64,000 bases of DNA from Dichomitus squalens LYAD-421 SS1. Taxonomy: Eukaryota > Basidiomycota > Agaricomycetes > Polyporales > Polyporaceae. The stretch lies in contig NW_006766913.1 in NCBI RefSeq assembly GCF_000275845.1, positions 253,679-317,678 on the forward strand, written 5' to 3'. The notes beneath the pieces are model-generated. The model was not told the DNA's origin, searched no databases, and saw only the letters and a program-made list of their open reading frames with translations. The translations under genes and the position numbers were made by a program. This document shows, in pieces, positions 12,883 to 24,515 of this stretch (the stretch's first letter is position 1; each line of letters begins with the position of its first letter).

Positions 12883-14181
12883 CTAATTGACGTTCCCGCC
12901 ACCCAGGTCAGATCTACCAGAAACAAGTTCGGATATATTCGCAGTCAGCGGAACGGCCTGCTGAGACCCCGAGGGTTCTGAGCGGCCAAGACGTAGTTCG
13001 ACTGCGCGCGCGTACAGCGTCCAATCCCCTGGCACTGTGATCGGGAAGAAGACGTGGCTGAGATCGTGTTTCAGGCGAAGTTGGGGGTTAGATACGCAGC
13101 CACCGCAAAGGTCGAAGTCTGAACGCAAACGCAGTCGGCACAATTTCGAGAAGAGAGGAGCGTATCCTCCTAGACGCACCGTTGCAGTAGAGGCAGCGAT
13201 GTCGTACGCCGACGAGAGGGCTCTGCCCGCACATGTCGCATACGACCGCGTTGTGGCAGACGCCTTGCGGGACTCGAGCTTGAAGACGCGCGGCGTCGTA
13301 CAACGGTCTGTCGTGCTCTGCGATGATCGGGAAGAAAGCATGAGTCGGAATATGGTTCTGCCTCTGAGATGGAGTTGAGATGCAAGCATCGCAAAAGTCA
13401 TAATCTGTCACGAGACACGCCATTAGTCAGCTTCACAGGTATGCACGGAATGTACGAGTCATGGAAAGGCGTACCATCGCAGACCAAGCACTTGTGCCTC
13501 ACACCTTCGAGTGGTTTGTGGCAGCCATCGCATTTTATGCCGATGTGCCGAGTAGGATGAGATTGGTTTACAAACTGCTGCTGCTGCTTCTTGGCGATCT
13601 GGGTGAGATGCGAGAGGTCGTCGTTGGTTTGGATCGGAAAGAATGGATGTCTCGCGTCGTGCGCTTCCCAGGCCTTGGGAGAAGTCATGCACCCGCTGCA
13701 CCTGTTGTAGTCTCTCCCGGGAATAGGACCTATTGGTACGGAGTAGACGGCAGAGAGGGTACTCACCATCACATTGTACACACTTATACCTAATCCCTCG
13801 AATACTGCCCTTCCCGCAGAAGTCGCAATAGATGCCTTGATGAACGACCTCTTCAGGAGGCGGATTGGGTCGAACGGGCGGAGATGGTACGGACGGTGGA
13901 TGAGGCACTACCGGTCGACCTGTCTTCCAGTCAAAGCCTGTCCTCGGATTGGTTGTCGTCCCGAACGCAGATAGTCTGAACCCTGCAGACGGAACTGCGA
14001 ACGGGTTTGGCGCTCTTGTTGCTTCGCTCATTGCGAGGTCGGGGTCGCGTTCGTTCGACGGGGCGGTAAACATGCTCATGGTGGAAGCCAAGCTCGAGTC
14101 GCAGATGTCCAGGCGTCCCTTTCTCATAGGAAGCAATGTCATATCAACATCATTGCTGCGGCAGCCTCGTGCACCGCCCAT
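12883..14181 (-). CDS. protein with three tandem ZZ-type zinc fingers
   Basis: Exons 14181-13767, 13729-13475, 13404-13180 and 13118-12883 join perfectly in phase (376 aa from the ATG at 14181). Each of three repeats follows the ZZ pattern CxxC...CxxC...DYxxCxxC...H...H/FFPI: CDFCGKGSIRGIRYKCVQCD with CSGCMTSP; CDGCHKPLEGVRHKCLVCD with CDACISTP; and CDMCGQSPLVGVRHRCLYCN with CGGCVSNP. Each ends in FFPI. ZZ fingers bind short peptides or histone tails and occur in NBR1-type autophagy receptors, but no PB1 or UBA domain is seen here. The N-terminal 110 residues are Pro-rich and disordered. All three introns interrupt the same place in the repeat, after the fourth Cys, in phase 1. The start could be further downstream (Met near 14074). 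The gene is divergent from the AAA ATPase gene. Confidence 0.8.
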
Positions 14182-14409
14182 GTCAAACCTACATAGTGCG
14201 GCGTGGGAAGGCCCAGTCTGGATTGAGGAAGAGGTATAACTGGAGGCGAATCAGGAAGACTTTGTTCAGAATTTCCTACCGCAATTGAAACGGGAATCAA
14301 TAACCGTACAGAGGGAATGAGCGTACTGTCTATCATCATTGACGCGGAATACTAGGTCCTTTGGAGGCTGGACGGCAAAATTGGCTTTCTAGATACTTGA
14401 CAAGAGCCA
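14182..14409. promoter_or_regulatory. shared divergent promoter, ZZ gene / RIX7 gene
   Basis: The region separates two divergently transcribed genes. Its true borders depend on the uncertain 5' ends of both. No specific element was identified. Confidence 0.25.
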
Positions 14410-17324
14410 TTGGAACAGATGGAAGGAATGAGATATGAAATTATACTGCAAGGTCGTCGTAGCTCGTGCCGTGGTCAAGCTGCGGCATACAGGGCCGATG
14501 CGAAAGATCAGCTTATCGCAATAGATAAGATAAGCACTCAATTAGATTTGGGTCGCCCAACGGAATGTGCTAAGCCTGCGCTCTCCGACATACTCTCAAC
14601 TCAGCACGTCGACGGAACACCTGGTTGTACTGTTTCCTCGAGTGGAAGGGGGAGAGAATGGAAATTTCTGTCTGTCTATCGCTGCTCTGGAGCTATTCCC
14701 TTCTGCTCACACGTATCTAGGCAGAGTTCGAACGCCTTGAACCGTTCAATGCAGGGTCTCTGGTCGACCCATAGGCGAGCCAAGGTCAACCTCAACTCAG
14801 CTTCTACCCTTCCTTCAGACTCTGGAGCCACTACACCCATCGCTCATGCGCCCACGGAACAACCCGCGACGGACTCAACACCCACAGACACTCCCCTGGA
14901 CACGCCCACTGCAGAGGCGGAGCCCGCAGTCGCGTCCTTAGAACAGAAACCCGTGAGCGCGAAACGCAAATTGCGCTCTACACGAGAAGATGGAGGCAAG
15001 CGGGCGAAGCTGTCTGCGGGCAGCGTCTCGAAGGACCATTCTCCACCCCTGACGCGCCTGTCCGACCTCGGAGGAGTGGACGCGTGCATAGAGAAGATGC
15101 TGGAGCTGGTCGCCATGCCACTGTGTCATCCGGAGATATACCTGCATACGGGCGTGCAGCCGCCGCGGGGGGTGCTTTTGCATGGCCCGCCGGGTTGCGG
15201 TAAGACCATGTTGGCGCATGCAATCGCTGGGGTGCGTACTGTTTGGCTTCTCCTTTTTGCATCGCGCTTCGTCGCTTTGTCTCACGCGTCTGTTGACACG
15301 TAGGAACTCGGCGTACCCTTCATCAACGTATCAGCCCCCTCAGTCGTCTCTGGCATGTCTGGAGAGTCCGAGAAGACCCTCCGCGACACGTTCGAGGAAG
15401 CGAAGAGGGTCGCACCATGTCTCCTCTTCATCGACGAGATTGATGCTATCACACCGAAGCGCGAGAGCGCGCAGCGGGAGATGGAGAGACGAATCGTCGC
15501 GCAGTTCTTGACATGCATGGACGGTGAGTTCTCACATGTACTATCCAGGTTCACTCGCTAAGGTTTTGGTTTAGACATGTCATGGGAGAAGAACGACAAC
15601 AAGCCCGTCATCGTGATTGGTGCGACAAATCGACCAGACTCGCTGGACGCTGCTCTCCGTCGGGCGGGTAGGTTCGACCACGAAATCAGCATGGGTGTCC
15701 CGGACGAAGAAGCGCGAGCGCAGTACGTTTGGCTCGTCGACACTCCGATCTGTTGCGTTCTGACTTTGTACGTAGGATCCTCCGCGTTCAGTCCGCTAGG
15801 CTGAGGTTAGAAGGAGACTTCGACTACGTGGCTCTCGCGAAGGCGACACCAGGCTATGTGGGCGCGGATCTCGCTGCGCTCACCGGCGCCGCAGGTATCA
15901 TCGCCGTGAAGCGGATATTTAAGCAGATATCGGAGGGCACCCTCACACTTCCGGAGGACGTCTTGCCTCCAACAGACGGGGACACCTCTATGGCTGTTGA
16001 CTCCCCAGCCCAGCCCCCACCGCCTGTCCTTCAAAATGATATCAACAAAGCCGTCCCATTCGCTAGTTTCGACGTCTCAAAGCACACAGCCGCATCCTCG
16101 ATCATCCACTTCCTCCGCGCCCACCCCAACCCCCTCACCGAAGCCCAACTCGCGCCCCTCTGCATCACGTACGCCGACTTCATTCAAGCGCTGGAGCACG
16201 TCCAGCCCTCGTCCAAGCGCGAAGGCTTTGCGACGGTGCCGGACGTAACATGGGCGGACATCGGGGCTCTGCACGCGACGCGCGAGGAGCTGCACATGGC
16301 GATTGTGCAGCCGATCAGGCGGCCAGAGCTGTTCAGCGCGGTCGGCATCGTCGCGGCGTGCGGCGTGCTCTTGTGGGGCCCGCCCGGGTGTGGGAAAACG
16401 TTGTTGGCGAAGGCGGTTGCGAATGAGTCGCGGGCGAACTTCATCAGTGTGAAGGGCCCGGAGTTGCTGAACAAGGTGCGCCCCTCTAGTTCTTCCTTGT
16501 TCGGCGTACGAGGTCACTAACGTGTTTGTGACCGACTCTAGTACGTGGGCGAGAGCGAGCGTGCAGTTCGTCAGGTATTCTCTCGAGCGCGTGCGTCCTC
16601 GCCTTGTGTCATCTTCTTCGACGAGCTCGACGCACTCGTACCCCGCCGCGACGACAATATGGTGAGCGCGTCCCGAGTATGACCAACTTCCCTTTGACTG
16701 ACTATCGATGGTACCTCCGCCCTTCCCCCCAAATAGTCAGAATCCTCGGCACGCGTCGTCAACACCCTCCTAACAGAACTCGACGGCCTCGACGCGCGCA
16801 AGTCTGTCTACGTCATCGCAGCTACCAACCGCCCCGACATGATCGACCCCGCGATGTGCCGGCCCGGCCGCCTCGATAAGCTCCTGTATGTCGACCTGCC
16901 GTCAGCCGACGAACGCGTCGAGATTGTGCGCAAGATGACGAGAAAGGTGCCGCTCGGGAGCGGCACTGGGGTCGAGGGCGACTCGGGCGTGATTCAGCTC
17001 ATGATCGAGGAGCTCGTCCGGGAACGATGCGAGGGCTACAGCGGAGCGGACCTCGCTGCGTTGGTGCGCGAGGCGGGTGTCTCTGCGCTAAAGCGGACGT
17101 TGGGCACATTGGAGGCGATGGAGGCAGAGGGTGGTTTCGGGCCCGGACAGGAGCAGCACACGGTGCTAGTCTCTGCGGAGGACTTTGCGCTGGCGGCGGA
17201 GAAGGTGCAGCCGAGCGTGTCCGTGGCACAAAGGCGCAAGTATGAGGCGCTGCGGTCTAAGTTTGCGGGGCTACCTGTGCGCAGTGGGAAAGAGGAAGAT
17301 GGGAAGCGTATGGAGGAAAAGTAG
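14410..17324 (+). CDS. RIX7: RIX7/NVL-like double AAA ATPase, 60S ribosome biogenesis
   Basis: Six exons are joined in phase: ?-15231, 15304-15523, 15575-15722, 15776-16475, 16542-16661 and 16737-17324. They encode two complete AAA modules. D1 has [18 protein letters not shown], Walker [21 protein letters not shown], Walker [11 protein letters not shown], sensor-1 [14 protein letters not shown] and arginine-finger AGRFDHEI. D2 has Walker [19 protein letters not shown], pore loop [14 protein letters not shown], Walker [18 protein letters not shown] and [18 protein letters not shown]. This layout and the spacing match Rix7 (yeast) and NVL (animals), nucleolar motors that extract Nsa1 from pre-60S particles, rather than Cdc48. 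A Ser/Thr/Pro linker with a basic [16 protein letters not shown] stretch fits nuclear import. The 5' end is uncertain: the frame is open from 14410, the first good Met near the linker is at 14749, and SSNALNRSM just before it looks like the end of the N-terminal domain. Confidence 0.88.
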
Positions 17325-17754
17325 CGCTGTAGCATTACGACTTACCGCTCTGAACAACCGCACGAAGAGTAATGTTACTGGCCCGCGCTAATAGCCGTCA
17401 GGGGATCTGCGTATAGCGGAAGTATCATCCGACGAACGTATGAGCCGTGGTTATTGTGTAGACAACTTGTAGACTTCCATTGTTTATCCTTTCGCTCGGA
17501 CGCTTTGGATATTGTGACGAAGTGGTCGACCCCACGAGAGATTAGATAAGATAAAGCGACCAAGCCCACCTGAAGGCATCGCAAGCGCAGGTTGTCGAGC
17601 AACTTCGAGTATTATCTCGTACAAAACACGACAAATACGACAAATACGACATCCTTTCCTCGTGTTCTAGCTCTGTGTCCGGCTTCGTAGGACTTACGCT
17701 CGACAGTACCTGTGTACAACCACACTTTTATCCAAACTCGGACCAGGATCGCAG

Positions 17755-19297
17755 ATGTCCGATCTCTATCGTACCGCAATACAGGCTCGGTTCGCCAAGG
17801 CTCCTCAGCTCCCTCCACTGCCTGGAGAAGATGAGGAAGAGGACGAGGGAGGAGACTCTGTGGGATCTTTGCCCACCGGGATGGGTCCACCAGCAGCGTG
17901 AGTGCAATCAGTTCCTTTCTGGAATGCAGCCACTGACGCGAAGGACTACGTTGCCCAGCCCCTTTCGTACACCCAGAACCACCCGCAAGAATGCCCCAAA
18001 CCCCTCCTATTCCCCCATCTCCGCATCTAGCTTCTTTGAGCAGGCAATGCAGGTTTCAGTGCCGGAGTCTGATCTCGACTTCCGTGTATACTACACAGCA
18101 CCGAAGTTCGAGGACGGCACGGTCATGATCTGCCATCATGGAGCGGGCTATTCTGGACTCTCTTTTGCGTGCACGGCAAAAGAGGTCACGGACATGAGCA
18201 AGGGCGAATGCGGTGTTCTGTCGTATGATTGCCGTGGGCACGGTAAGCCAAGCCGACTTCTAACAGCGTACGTCCCTAATGCGTCACAGGGAAGACGAAG
18301 CACATATCAAGCCCGAACATTTCTGAGCAGGAAAACCTAGACGTCGAGGTTCTAACTTCGGACTTCGTGAATCTCATACGAGTGGTATTCCCGGACGTCG
18401 AGAAAGCACCATCGCTACTCGTAAGCGGGCGCTCTGCTGTCCCATGGGTGCGTGCTGATCACAGTGCAGCTCGTCGGTCACAGTCTCGGTGGGTCTGTGT
18501 GCGTACGCGCTTGCCCGATCCTACAGCAACATAAGTACCGGATCACAGGAGTGGCCGTGATCGACGTCGTAGAAGGTTCGCAAAACATCGTCGCACTTGA
18601 TATACACCACTAACCATGGGTCACAGAGTTCACGCTAGAGGCGCTGCCGCTAATGCACAGTCTTCTCAACGCACGTCCCGATGGTTTCGATAGCCCCGAA
18701 GAAGCGATCGAGTGGCAGTAAGTATGCCTGAATATCCCAACCGTCAACCCTGTTTTTCAACTGAGCTCCTCTATTCCTCAGCGTTACCACGCACACGATC
18801 CGGAACCCGACCTCAGCTAGAGTTTCCGTTCCCGGTATCATCGTACCCGCACCTGACGGTTCCCCAGCAAGCGCCCCCGCGTACGTCTGGCGAACACCGT
18901 TGCGTTCCACCGCCCCCTACTGGACAAGTGAGCAGCGATGTTGCGGCTATCATCCCAACTACTCAGCATGTGCATCTTTGCAGGTTGGTTCACTGGCCTG
19001 TCGAGCAAGTTCTTAGCCTCGCGTACCGCGCGTCTCTTAATTTTGGCGGGGACGGAGCGCCTGGACAAAGAATTGATGATTGGACAGATGCAAGGCAAGT
19101 TCCAGCTAGTCGTGATACCAAACGTTGGACATATGGTGCATGAGGTGCGGCGCAGATAATAGCATCTCCTCAGTGAACCGTTGACCCTGAGACTACCTGT
19201 GCAGGATGACCCTACACGGATGGCCGAGACTCTCGTTGAGTTCTGGAGGCGGAACGAGCGTGTCGTGGTCGGCGTCAAGAAGGTTGGCGAGTTGTAG
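17755..19297 (+). CDS. PPE1: protein phosphatase 2A methylesterase (alpha/beta hydrolase)
   Basis: The start [15 protein letters not shown] at 17755 is followed by an acidic linker and an in-phase exon from 17959 ([20 protein letters not shown]). The alpha/beta-hydrolase core follows: [34 protein letters not shown] (the exon junction falls inside GK), the nucleophile elbow [12 protein letters not shown] with catalytic Ser, [39 protein letters not shown] and the terminal His in [18 protein letters not shown]. Order, motifs and length match PPME1/Ppe1, which removes the C-terminal methyl ester from the PP2A catalytic subunit and resets holoenzyme assembly. Several short introns interrupt the core, with the splice sites between 18,400 and 19,200 only partly resolved. 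It ends at TAG 19295-19297. Confidence 0.88.
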
Positions 19298-20051
19298 TTC
19301 GGACATGTAGCGTACGGTGCACACGGGATGCGGAACAGTAGGCGCTATCGTTTGTACAACACATCATCGGATGCACATCTTGTAAATATTGTGTATTGTT
19401 TGAATTCTGAGCTCAACATTTCCAGATACGCCCTGATCGGGTTTCAATGCCCATAAGTGACCATTTGGAAGGACATTTGATGGCCTGCATTCATTACACC
19501 GCGATTGGTCAAGCTATTCGTGCTAAGCACTCCGTGAGCGCGCAGCGCAGGGTCTTCGAGGGGTAGAAAGAAAAACCCCACTCACTCGTACGCAACCATA
19601 CGGGCCGTCGGCATCCCTTGCACTCTCTAGCCAATTACTGCCACTCGACAGGGCCCGTCCTCGCCATCTGCCCGGAATAGGACTTTCGCAGATCCAGACC
19701 GTCAAGTATACCCTGACAGAGCTGAGGGACGACCTACGTATTCCAATCAATGATCTTGTTAAATCAACAACATGCGTATGTCCGGTCCGACTGAATTACG
19801 GTGGATAAGAAAGTGCTAGTCAGGGAAGTGAGGATCCTGCTAAGTAGGGCGAACGCACTGGGATCAGCCAGCCATGACATTACCCCCAATTCCTGGCTTT
19901 GGCTCGTTGCCGTGACCTCGGTATAGGTATGTTCATTATTGTAGTCTCACATGTACAGTTCCTCCTGACCTGGGTATAGAGCTTGTTTTGATCTCCGTTA
20001 CCTGGCGTCCCCGGCCGGGTGTGAAAAAACTGTTTTTCGACTCACGGGTAT
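19298..20051. other. intergenic, nothing recognised
   Basis: AT-richer non-coding sequence between the PPE1 3' end and the tRNA. No domain-bearing frame was seen. Confidence 0.4.
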
Positions 20052-20121
20052 GCATTAAGGGGGAATCGAACCCCCGGCGGGTCGATGGCAACGACCCAGG
20101 TTACCACTACCCCATTAATGC
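20052..20121 (-). tRNA. tRNA-Gly (anticodon GCC)
   Basis: The minus strand folds into a cloverleaf without intron. The acceptor stem is GCATTAA paired with TTAATGC, the D-arm contains TAGTGGTAA, the anticodon stem is GGTCG/CGACC with loop TTGCCAT (anticodon GCC), and the T-arm GGGGG-TTCGATT-CCCCC is perfect. Glycine codons GGC/GGU would be read. It sits at the left edge of the accessory block that carries the small secreted protein copies. Confidence 0.93.
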
Positions 20122-20536
20122 GACACACTCCCTCCCTGTGCTTAGTCTATGAGCCTCATTGCGGGGACTCTTGACGACAACCCAGCCCACTTCGGGATTC
20201 GACTCCGCGGTGATGAGCCACTCAAAGACAATGTATGCAACATGGTTCGCGATCTGAGTGACAGCCTGATAGACGGTCGTGCCGGTGACAATACTGAGAG
20301 CAACTGCGGCATTGACTCATTCTATCGAGTCGTGTATGACAAGAGAAGGCTGGCACGGCCGGGGGTCAAGCTTGTGATGAAGCGCGCCAATGCAGGCCAC
20401 ATTGGATGCACCATCATGAGGTCTTGGTCCCGAAGATATCATCCAAATAGCCTAAATTGTGATTGATAGTTCTGATTACAACAGATCCCCTGGCTCTCCG
20501 TCCTGCAGGCGTTGAGACCTGGTAGGCCTATGGGTC
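20122..20536. other. intergenic, nothing recognised
   Basis: A 105-codon open frame (20149-20466, +) shows no homology I can name and runs opposite to the neighbouring secreted-protein gene. I treat the stretch as non-coding. Confidence 0.35.
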
Positions 20537-21367
20537 TCAGTCACAGAACGTGATGGCCAAATCCACCTGGACCAAGATGCGTATCAGCATTTCTGACGGT
20601 CTCCGCTGCAACGCTGACACGAGGAAAGCGCACATTATCATCTTGGCAAGCCACACACGGAGTCCCTCCAATCGGTGGAAGACCAGGGGACAGGGGGCAG
20701 TTGGGGCTCGTGCAGTCAGATCCTAAACCGTCACAACCGTTGTAGTATCTGCAGAGGCATGCAAGTAAGCTGCCGAGAAACGCAATCGCATGATCAAAAG
20801 CGCACCCAAAACCGATGGCCTGGCGGAATGTGTGCGGCGGATATAGGTTGATGTAGGTACAGGAGCCATTGCCAGGACTAGTTGGGTTCTGCAGCGTCGT
20901 CTCGACGGTCGTACAGTTCTCTCCGTTCAACCCGCAGTTGCCTAACGGGCTGCCGTCGTCAGTTCAGTGAATAATGGCGAACGGAACTAGAACTAGCCCG
21001 TCTGCAAGTAACTGTGACTACTTCAGTCCGTGACAATAGTGGAACGAACATATTGACTCACGCAATGGCGGAAATGAGTGGACCGTCCGAGACGTAGTCC
21101 CTGCCCATGGAAAGGATGTTTCCATCTTGAACCAGAGTAGGCTGCACAGCACATTAGCCAGATGGCGCTTCCAGGGAAAGCCTATATTTCATGTCTTACA
21201 GTACCGGCGCCACATCTAACATAGCTGTTCAATACGATAGATCTCAGCCTGAGCAGTGAAGGCGTGACTACTTACTGATTAATGAAGTGGACGGTGTGCG
21301 TCTCGGCGACGGCAGAGCTGATAGATGCCACGAATGCGATGAGGGAGACCAGCATCGTGACTTGCAT
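20537..21367 (-). CDS. small secreted Cys-rich 'glycopeptide' family protein, copy 1
   Basis: Short exons start at ATG 21367 with a signal peptide (MQVTMLVSLIAFVASISSAV, then AETHTVHFINQ). They continue QCGAGT, PTLVQDGNILSMGRDYVSDG, PLISAIAYLQTG, NCGLNGENCTTVETTLQNPT, TYINLYPPHTF, YYNGCDGLGSDC, CVACQDDN and end VDLAITFCD-stop at 20537. The HTVHFxNxCGxGTP opening and paired cysteines resemble the thaumatin-like secreted proteins annotated as 'glycopeptide' in agaricomycetes. The role is unknown, plausibly cell wall or extracellular. The intron after the YLQTG codons has a GC donor (GCTAGT) instead of GT. All other junctions match the positions in the paralogues. It looks intact. Confidence 0.72.
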
Positions 21368-23686
21368 GGTGCGACGAGTCGGGTGGAGGGAGGAGATGTG
21401 GCAAAGAAGATCAGGAGCGAACCAACTGTATAAATTCTCTAGCCAGACCTCCACTCATTTCTGCGTCTGACTAGGCGAGCATCGACGGCCTAATCATTAC
21501 CCAGGAGTCGTGTGCCATCCAGAATTGGGTGGTTTGGCGATGAGATATCCATGCGTAGACTGGTGCCACAGAATCTCGGAACCCTGTGATGCTGAATGCG
21601 AATCAACAGCTCGCCATAGTAGCGCGGAACCCCCAAGGGGGTGCTATACATTACTCGCTTCTGCGGCCTAAGATAGTCACCGCCATAGTAGACAAGAGTT
21701 GCGCGCTCCGAGAACGGAGCCATCGCCGGCCCTGCAGAACGAACGCCAAGGCATTGACGGCCCCTGCGGCCACAATCGCCGACGCTGGCTGTCAGGTCCT
21801 TCATGTTGAGCGCTGTGAACCGTGTGCTAGTGGAATCTTCTCGGCTTATACGAATTCTGCCAGTTAGGACGAAGCCATCCAATCGTGATCGCTCCGGAGC
21901 ATACTGCACATATTTGGACCAACTCGTGCCACCGAGCACTGCTGAAGGCGTTGTAGTCGTCCCGAGTGGGACAAAGGAATAGAGAGCGAGTACAGGGCAA
22001 CAGGTGAAGCTGAACAGGATGGCCGCTCCACAGAATAGATGCCACCAAGTGCGGTGCTCAACATTGCGCGCCGTCTGCACCACTTAGTGTGCTCGATGTC
22101 ATGTTTCCAGCCGCGCCTTAGCCAGAGGTCCGGATACTAGTAGCTGGGCGAGGCGACAGACCAGCGACAGATGCCTAGTACGAGACGTTGAGGAACGGGT
22201 GGCTCGATATGCATCGCGCTCTGAGGCCTGATGAAAGCTGCTATTCGGGGTGTCGGTCAGAACTGTCCGACACCGACGGGGTGACTTTCACATAGTTCCG
22301 AATGGCCTGGCGCACGCGACGATCCCACTTCCCAAGCGTAGACGAGCCAGCAGAAGCCGCGGCCAATATCGGGCACACACGGAACCCGTAATGATAGGCA
22401 TGAAGAACATATTGCATTGCATCATCAAACACTAGAACGTACCGGACGCCCATGTCCTTGTCCATCACACCAGCCAGAGAGCGGGACACCTTGCCCAGCT
22501 GCGTTTCGAGATGTTTGAACGGCCAGATGGGAGGAGCTTCTGTGGTAAGGTTGGACTGCAGGGTTTCAATGAAGTCTGGTGGGCGTGTGCAATGATGAAA
22601 GCCAGACTGTTTCACGTACACGACTTCGAAATCTTGGTGAATCATCGTGCACTAGTGCCATGCAAGGAAAGAAAAAGATCACAGTACTCGGGCGCGGTAT
22701 CCTGTCCCCGAGCCGGACTGCTAGGGAGGCAAAGGAAAAGGCAGCATCAAAGACCAATACACCTTCCCGTAACGAGCGACGAAAGGATGCAGCGACCGGG
22801 TGCTTGTCCGACGTGGTGACGCATCGCCCAGTAGCGCGGCGATGCGATTCCATTCGACATATCGAGATAACAAGTGTGTCGGAAGAGGCGGAGATCGCAT
22901 ATTAATGAGAAGGATACACAGGGCAGATGGGGAGGACGATGCCGAGGCATCGAGACGCGATGTGCGCGTCGACCTGCCCTGAATCATGGGCGTTAGTCAC
23001 CTGCAACTTGTTTCAACATGAACGTCGGATGGGGCGTTCCAACTCTGCTTTCAATTTCAAGCCTCAATGTGGATACGCACATCATATATTCCTTGCTATT
23101 CCTCACTCGCCTATAGTGTATTGCCTTCATGAAGCGAGCTCGATAACCTGAGATACTAGTACCAGTCGCCCAATATGCCTACCGTCTTCATTTGCGTTGA
23201 GCTTGTTAGGCTATAAAGCTCTAGTCACGTCTCTGATTTGCTGTGGGCTGGCCTCGCTACGCTAGTACACGGTACCTAGGACCAAATTTCAACAGGTTGT
23301 ACTAGCACAGACGTTGACGTCGCTCTTCTGACAAATCCAGTGAGCCCATCTTTCTATACCATGGTCACGAGTAGCTGAGACTCGAATTGAAAACGGGTTG
23401 GGCGGCGAAGCATATTGCTCGTGGCCTAAAACAATATGGACCGCATCGTGACGGTTGTTGTCCCACTACTACAGGAAGACTTACCCTTGCGCTAGACTTC
23501 CGCAACTCGTTGTGGACTGGTTTCGTCGAGGTATATGTTATCACAGTCACACGCGCTGCCATCAATACCCGATTCTTCCTAATATTCCATTAAACCTCTT
23601 CACTGTAAAACAGCATACATCTTCAGTGCTAGAACTCTTATATCAGTCTCTCTACGTGACACGAGGCCGAATGCTTCAAGCGAAGC
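21368..23686. other. gene-poor stretch with coding-like minus-strand segments
   Basis: Two minus-strand open frames stand out: 21490-22083 (197 codons, including a hydrophobic run FCGAAILFSFTCCPVLAL) and 22241-22645 (134 codons, with AMQYVLHAYHYGFRVCPIL). The second has a relative at about 29,780-29,860. They may be remnants of one multi-exon membrane protein gene, but I could not build a complete model or name a family. Nothing is recognisable from 22,900 to 23,686. Confidence 0.35.
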
Positions 23687-24515
23687 TCAGTCACAGAATG
23701 TGATGGCCAAATCGACCTAGAGTCACAAGAGTCATCAATGGTCCGGTGAACAGAGGCCGAGGGTAGCTCACGTTGTCAGTCTGGCACGCTACCTGGACCC
23801 ATGTTTGGCTCGGGTCGTGAAACGCATCAGGGCAATTCGCGTCCGTGCAGTCTGCACCGAAACCATCGCGGCCGTTGTATTAACTATAGACGAAGGTGAA
23901 TAGAGCCAATATATCTGACTAGGACTCGGATTGATATGCATCGAATGGACGTACCCGAAGCCCGAAGTGACGCTGAAAGTGTGGGGAGGAATCAAGCTGA
24001 TGTCCGTGGAGGAACCGGAACCCGCAGTGGTAGGGTTTTTCAGCGTCGTCTCAATGAGTGTACAGCTTTCCCCGTTCAATCCGCAGCCCCCTGGTTGTTG
24101 TGAGGCATAAGTATGCTACTATTGAAGCGCAATACCAGTCGCCACTGACCAGTTTGCAGGTACCTGGAGCTTTGTTAGTACATGTCAACTGGATAATAGA
24201 AATGTAAACGTACGCAATGGCGGAGATGATAGGACCGTCATGGGTGTAGTCTCCCCCCGTTGACAGGATTACTCCGTTCTGGAGAAGAGTTGGCTAGGCT
24301 ATATGTGAGCTACACGATGCTCCAGGCATGCTCTGAATTATTTTAGCGTCGTACAGTGCCTTTTCCACATCTGTATACAGTCAGTATGGAGATAACACTG
24401 ACGATAAATCAGTATCGGCTCACTTATTGGTGAAGTGTATAGTGTGCGACTCCCCTAACGTAGAGCTGATAAGGGCTGACATTGCAAGGAGAGATGCAAC
24501 GAATTGAAACTGCAT
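23687..24515 (-). pseudogene. secreted Cys-rich 'glycopeptide' family, copy 2, nonsense-mutated
   Basis: The exon series matches copies 1 and 4: signal peptide MQFQFVASLLAMSALISSTL then GESHTIHFTNK from ATG 24515. It continues with CGKGT, PTLLQNGVILSTGGDYTHDG, PIISAIAYLQTG, CGLNGESCTLIETTLKNPTT and SLIPPHTFSVTSGFG, and ends VDLAITFCD-stop at 23687. In the penultimate exon, the first codon after the acceptor is TAA (plus-strand tta, 23880-23882), where copy 1 has TAC (Tyr). Three codons further the conserved Cys of YNGCDG is Arg (CGC). No alternative AG acceptor restores the frame. All other splice sites are conserved, which suggests recent inactivation. A sequencing error is the alternative. 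Confidence 0.65.
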
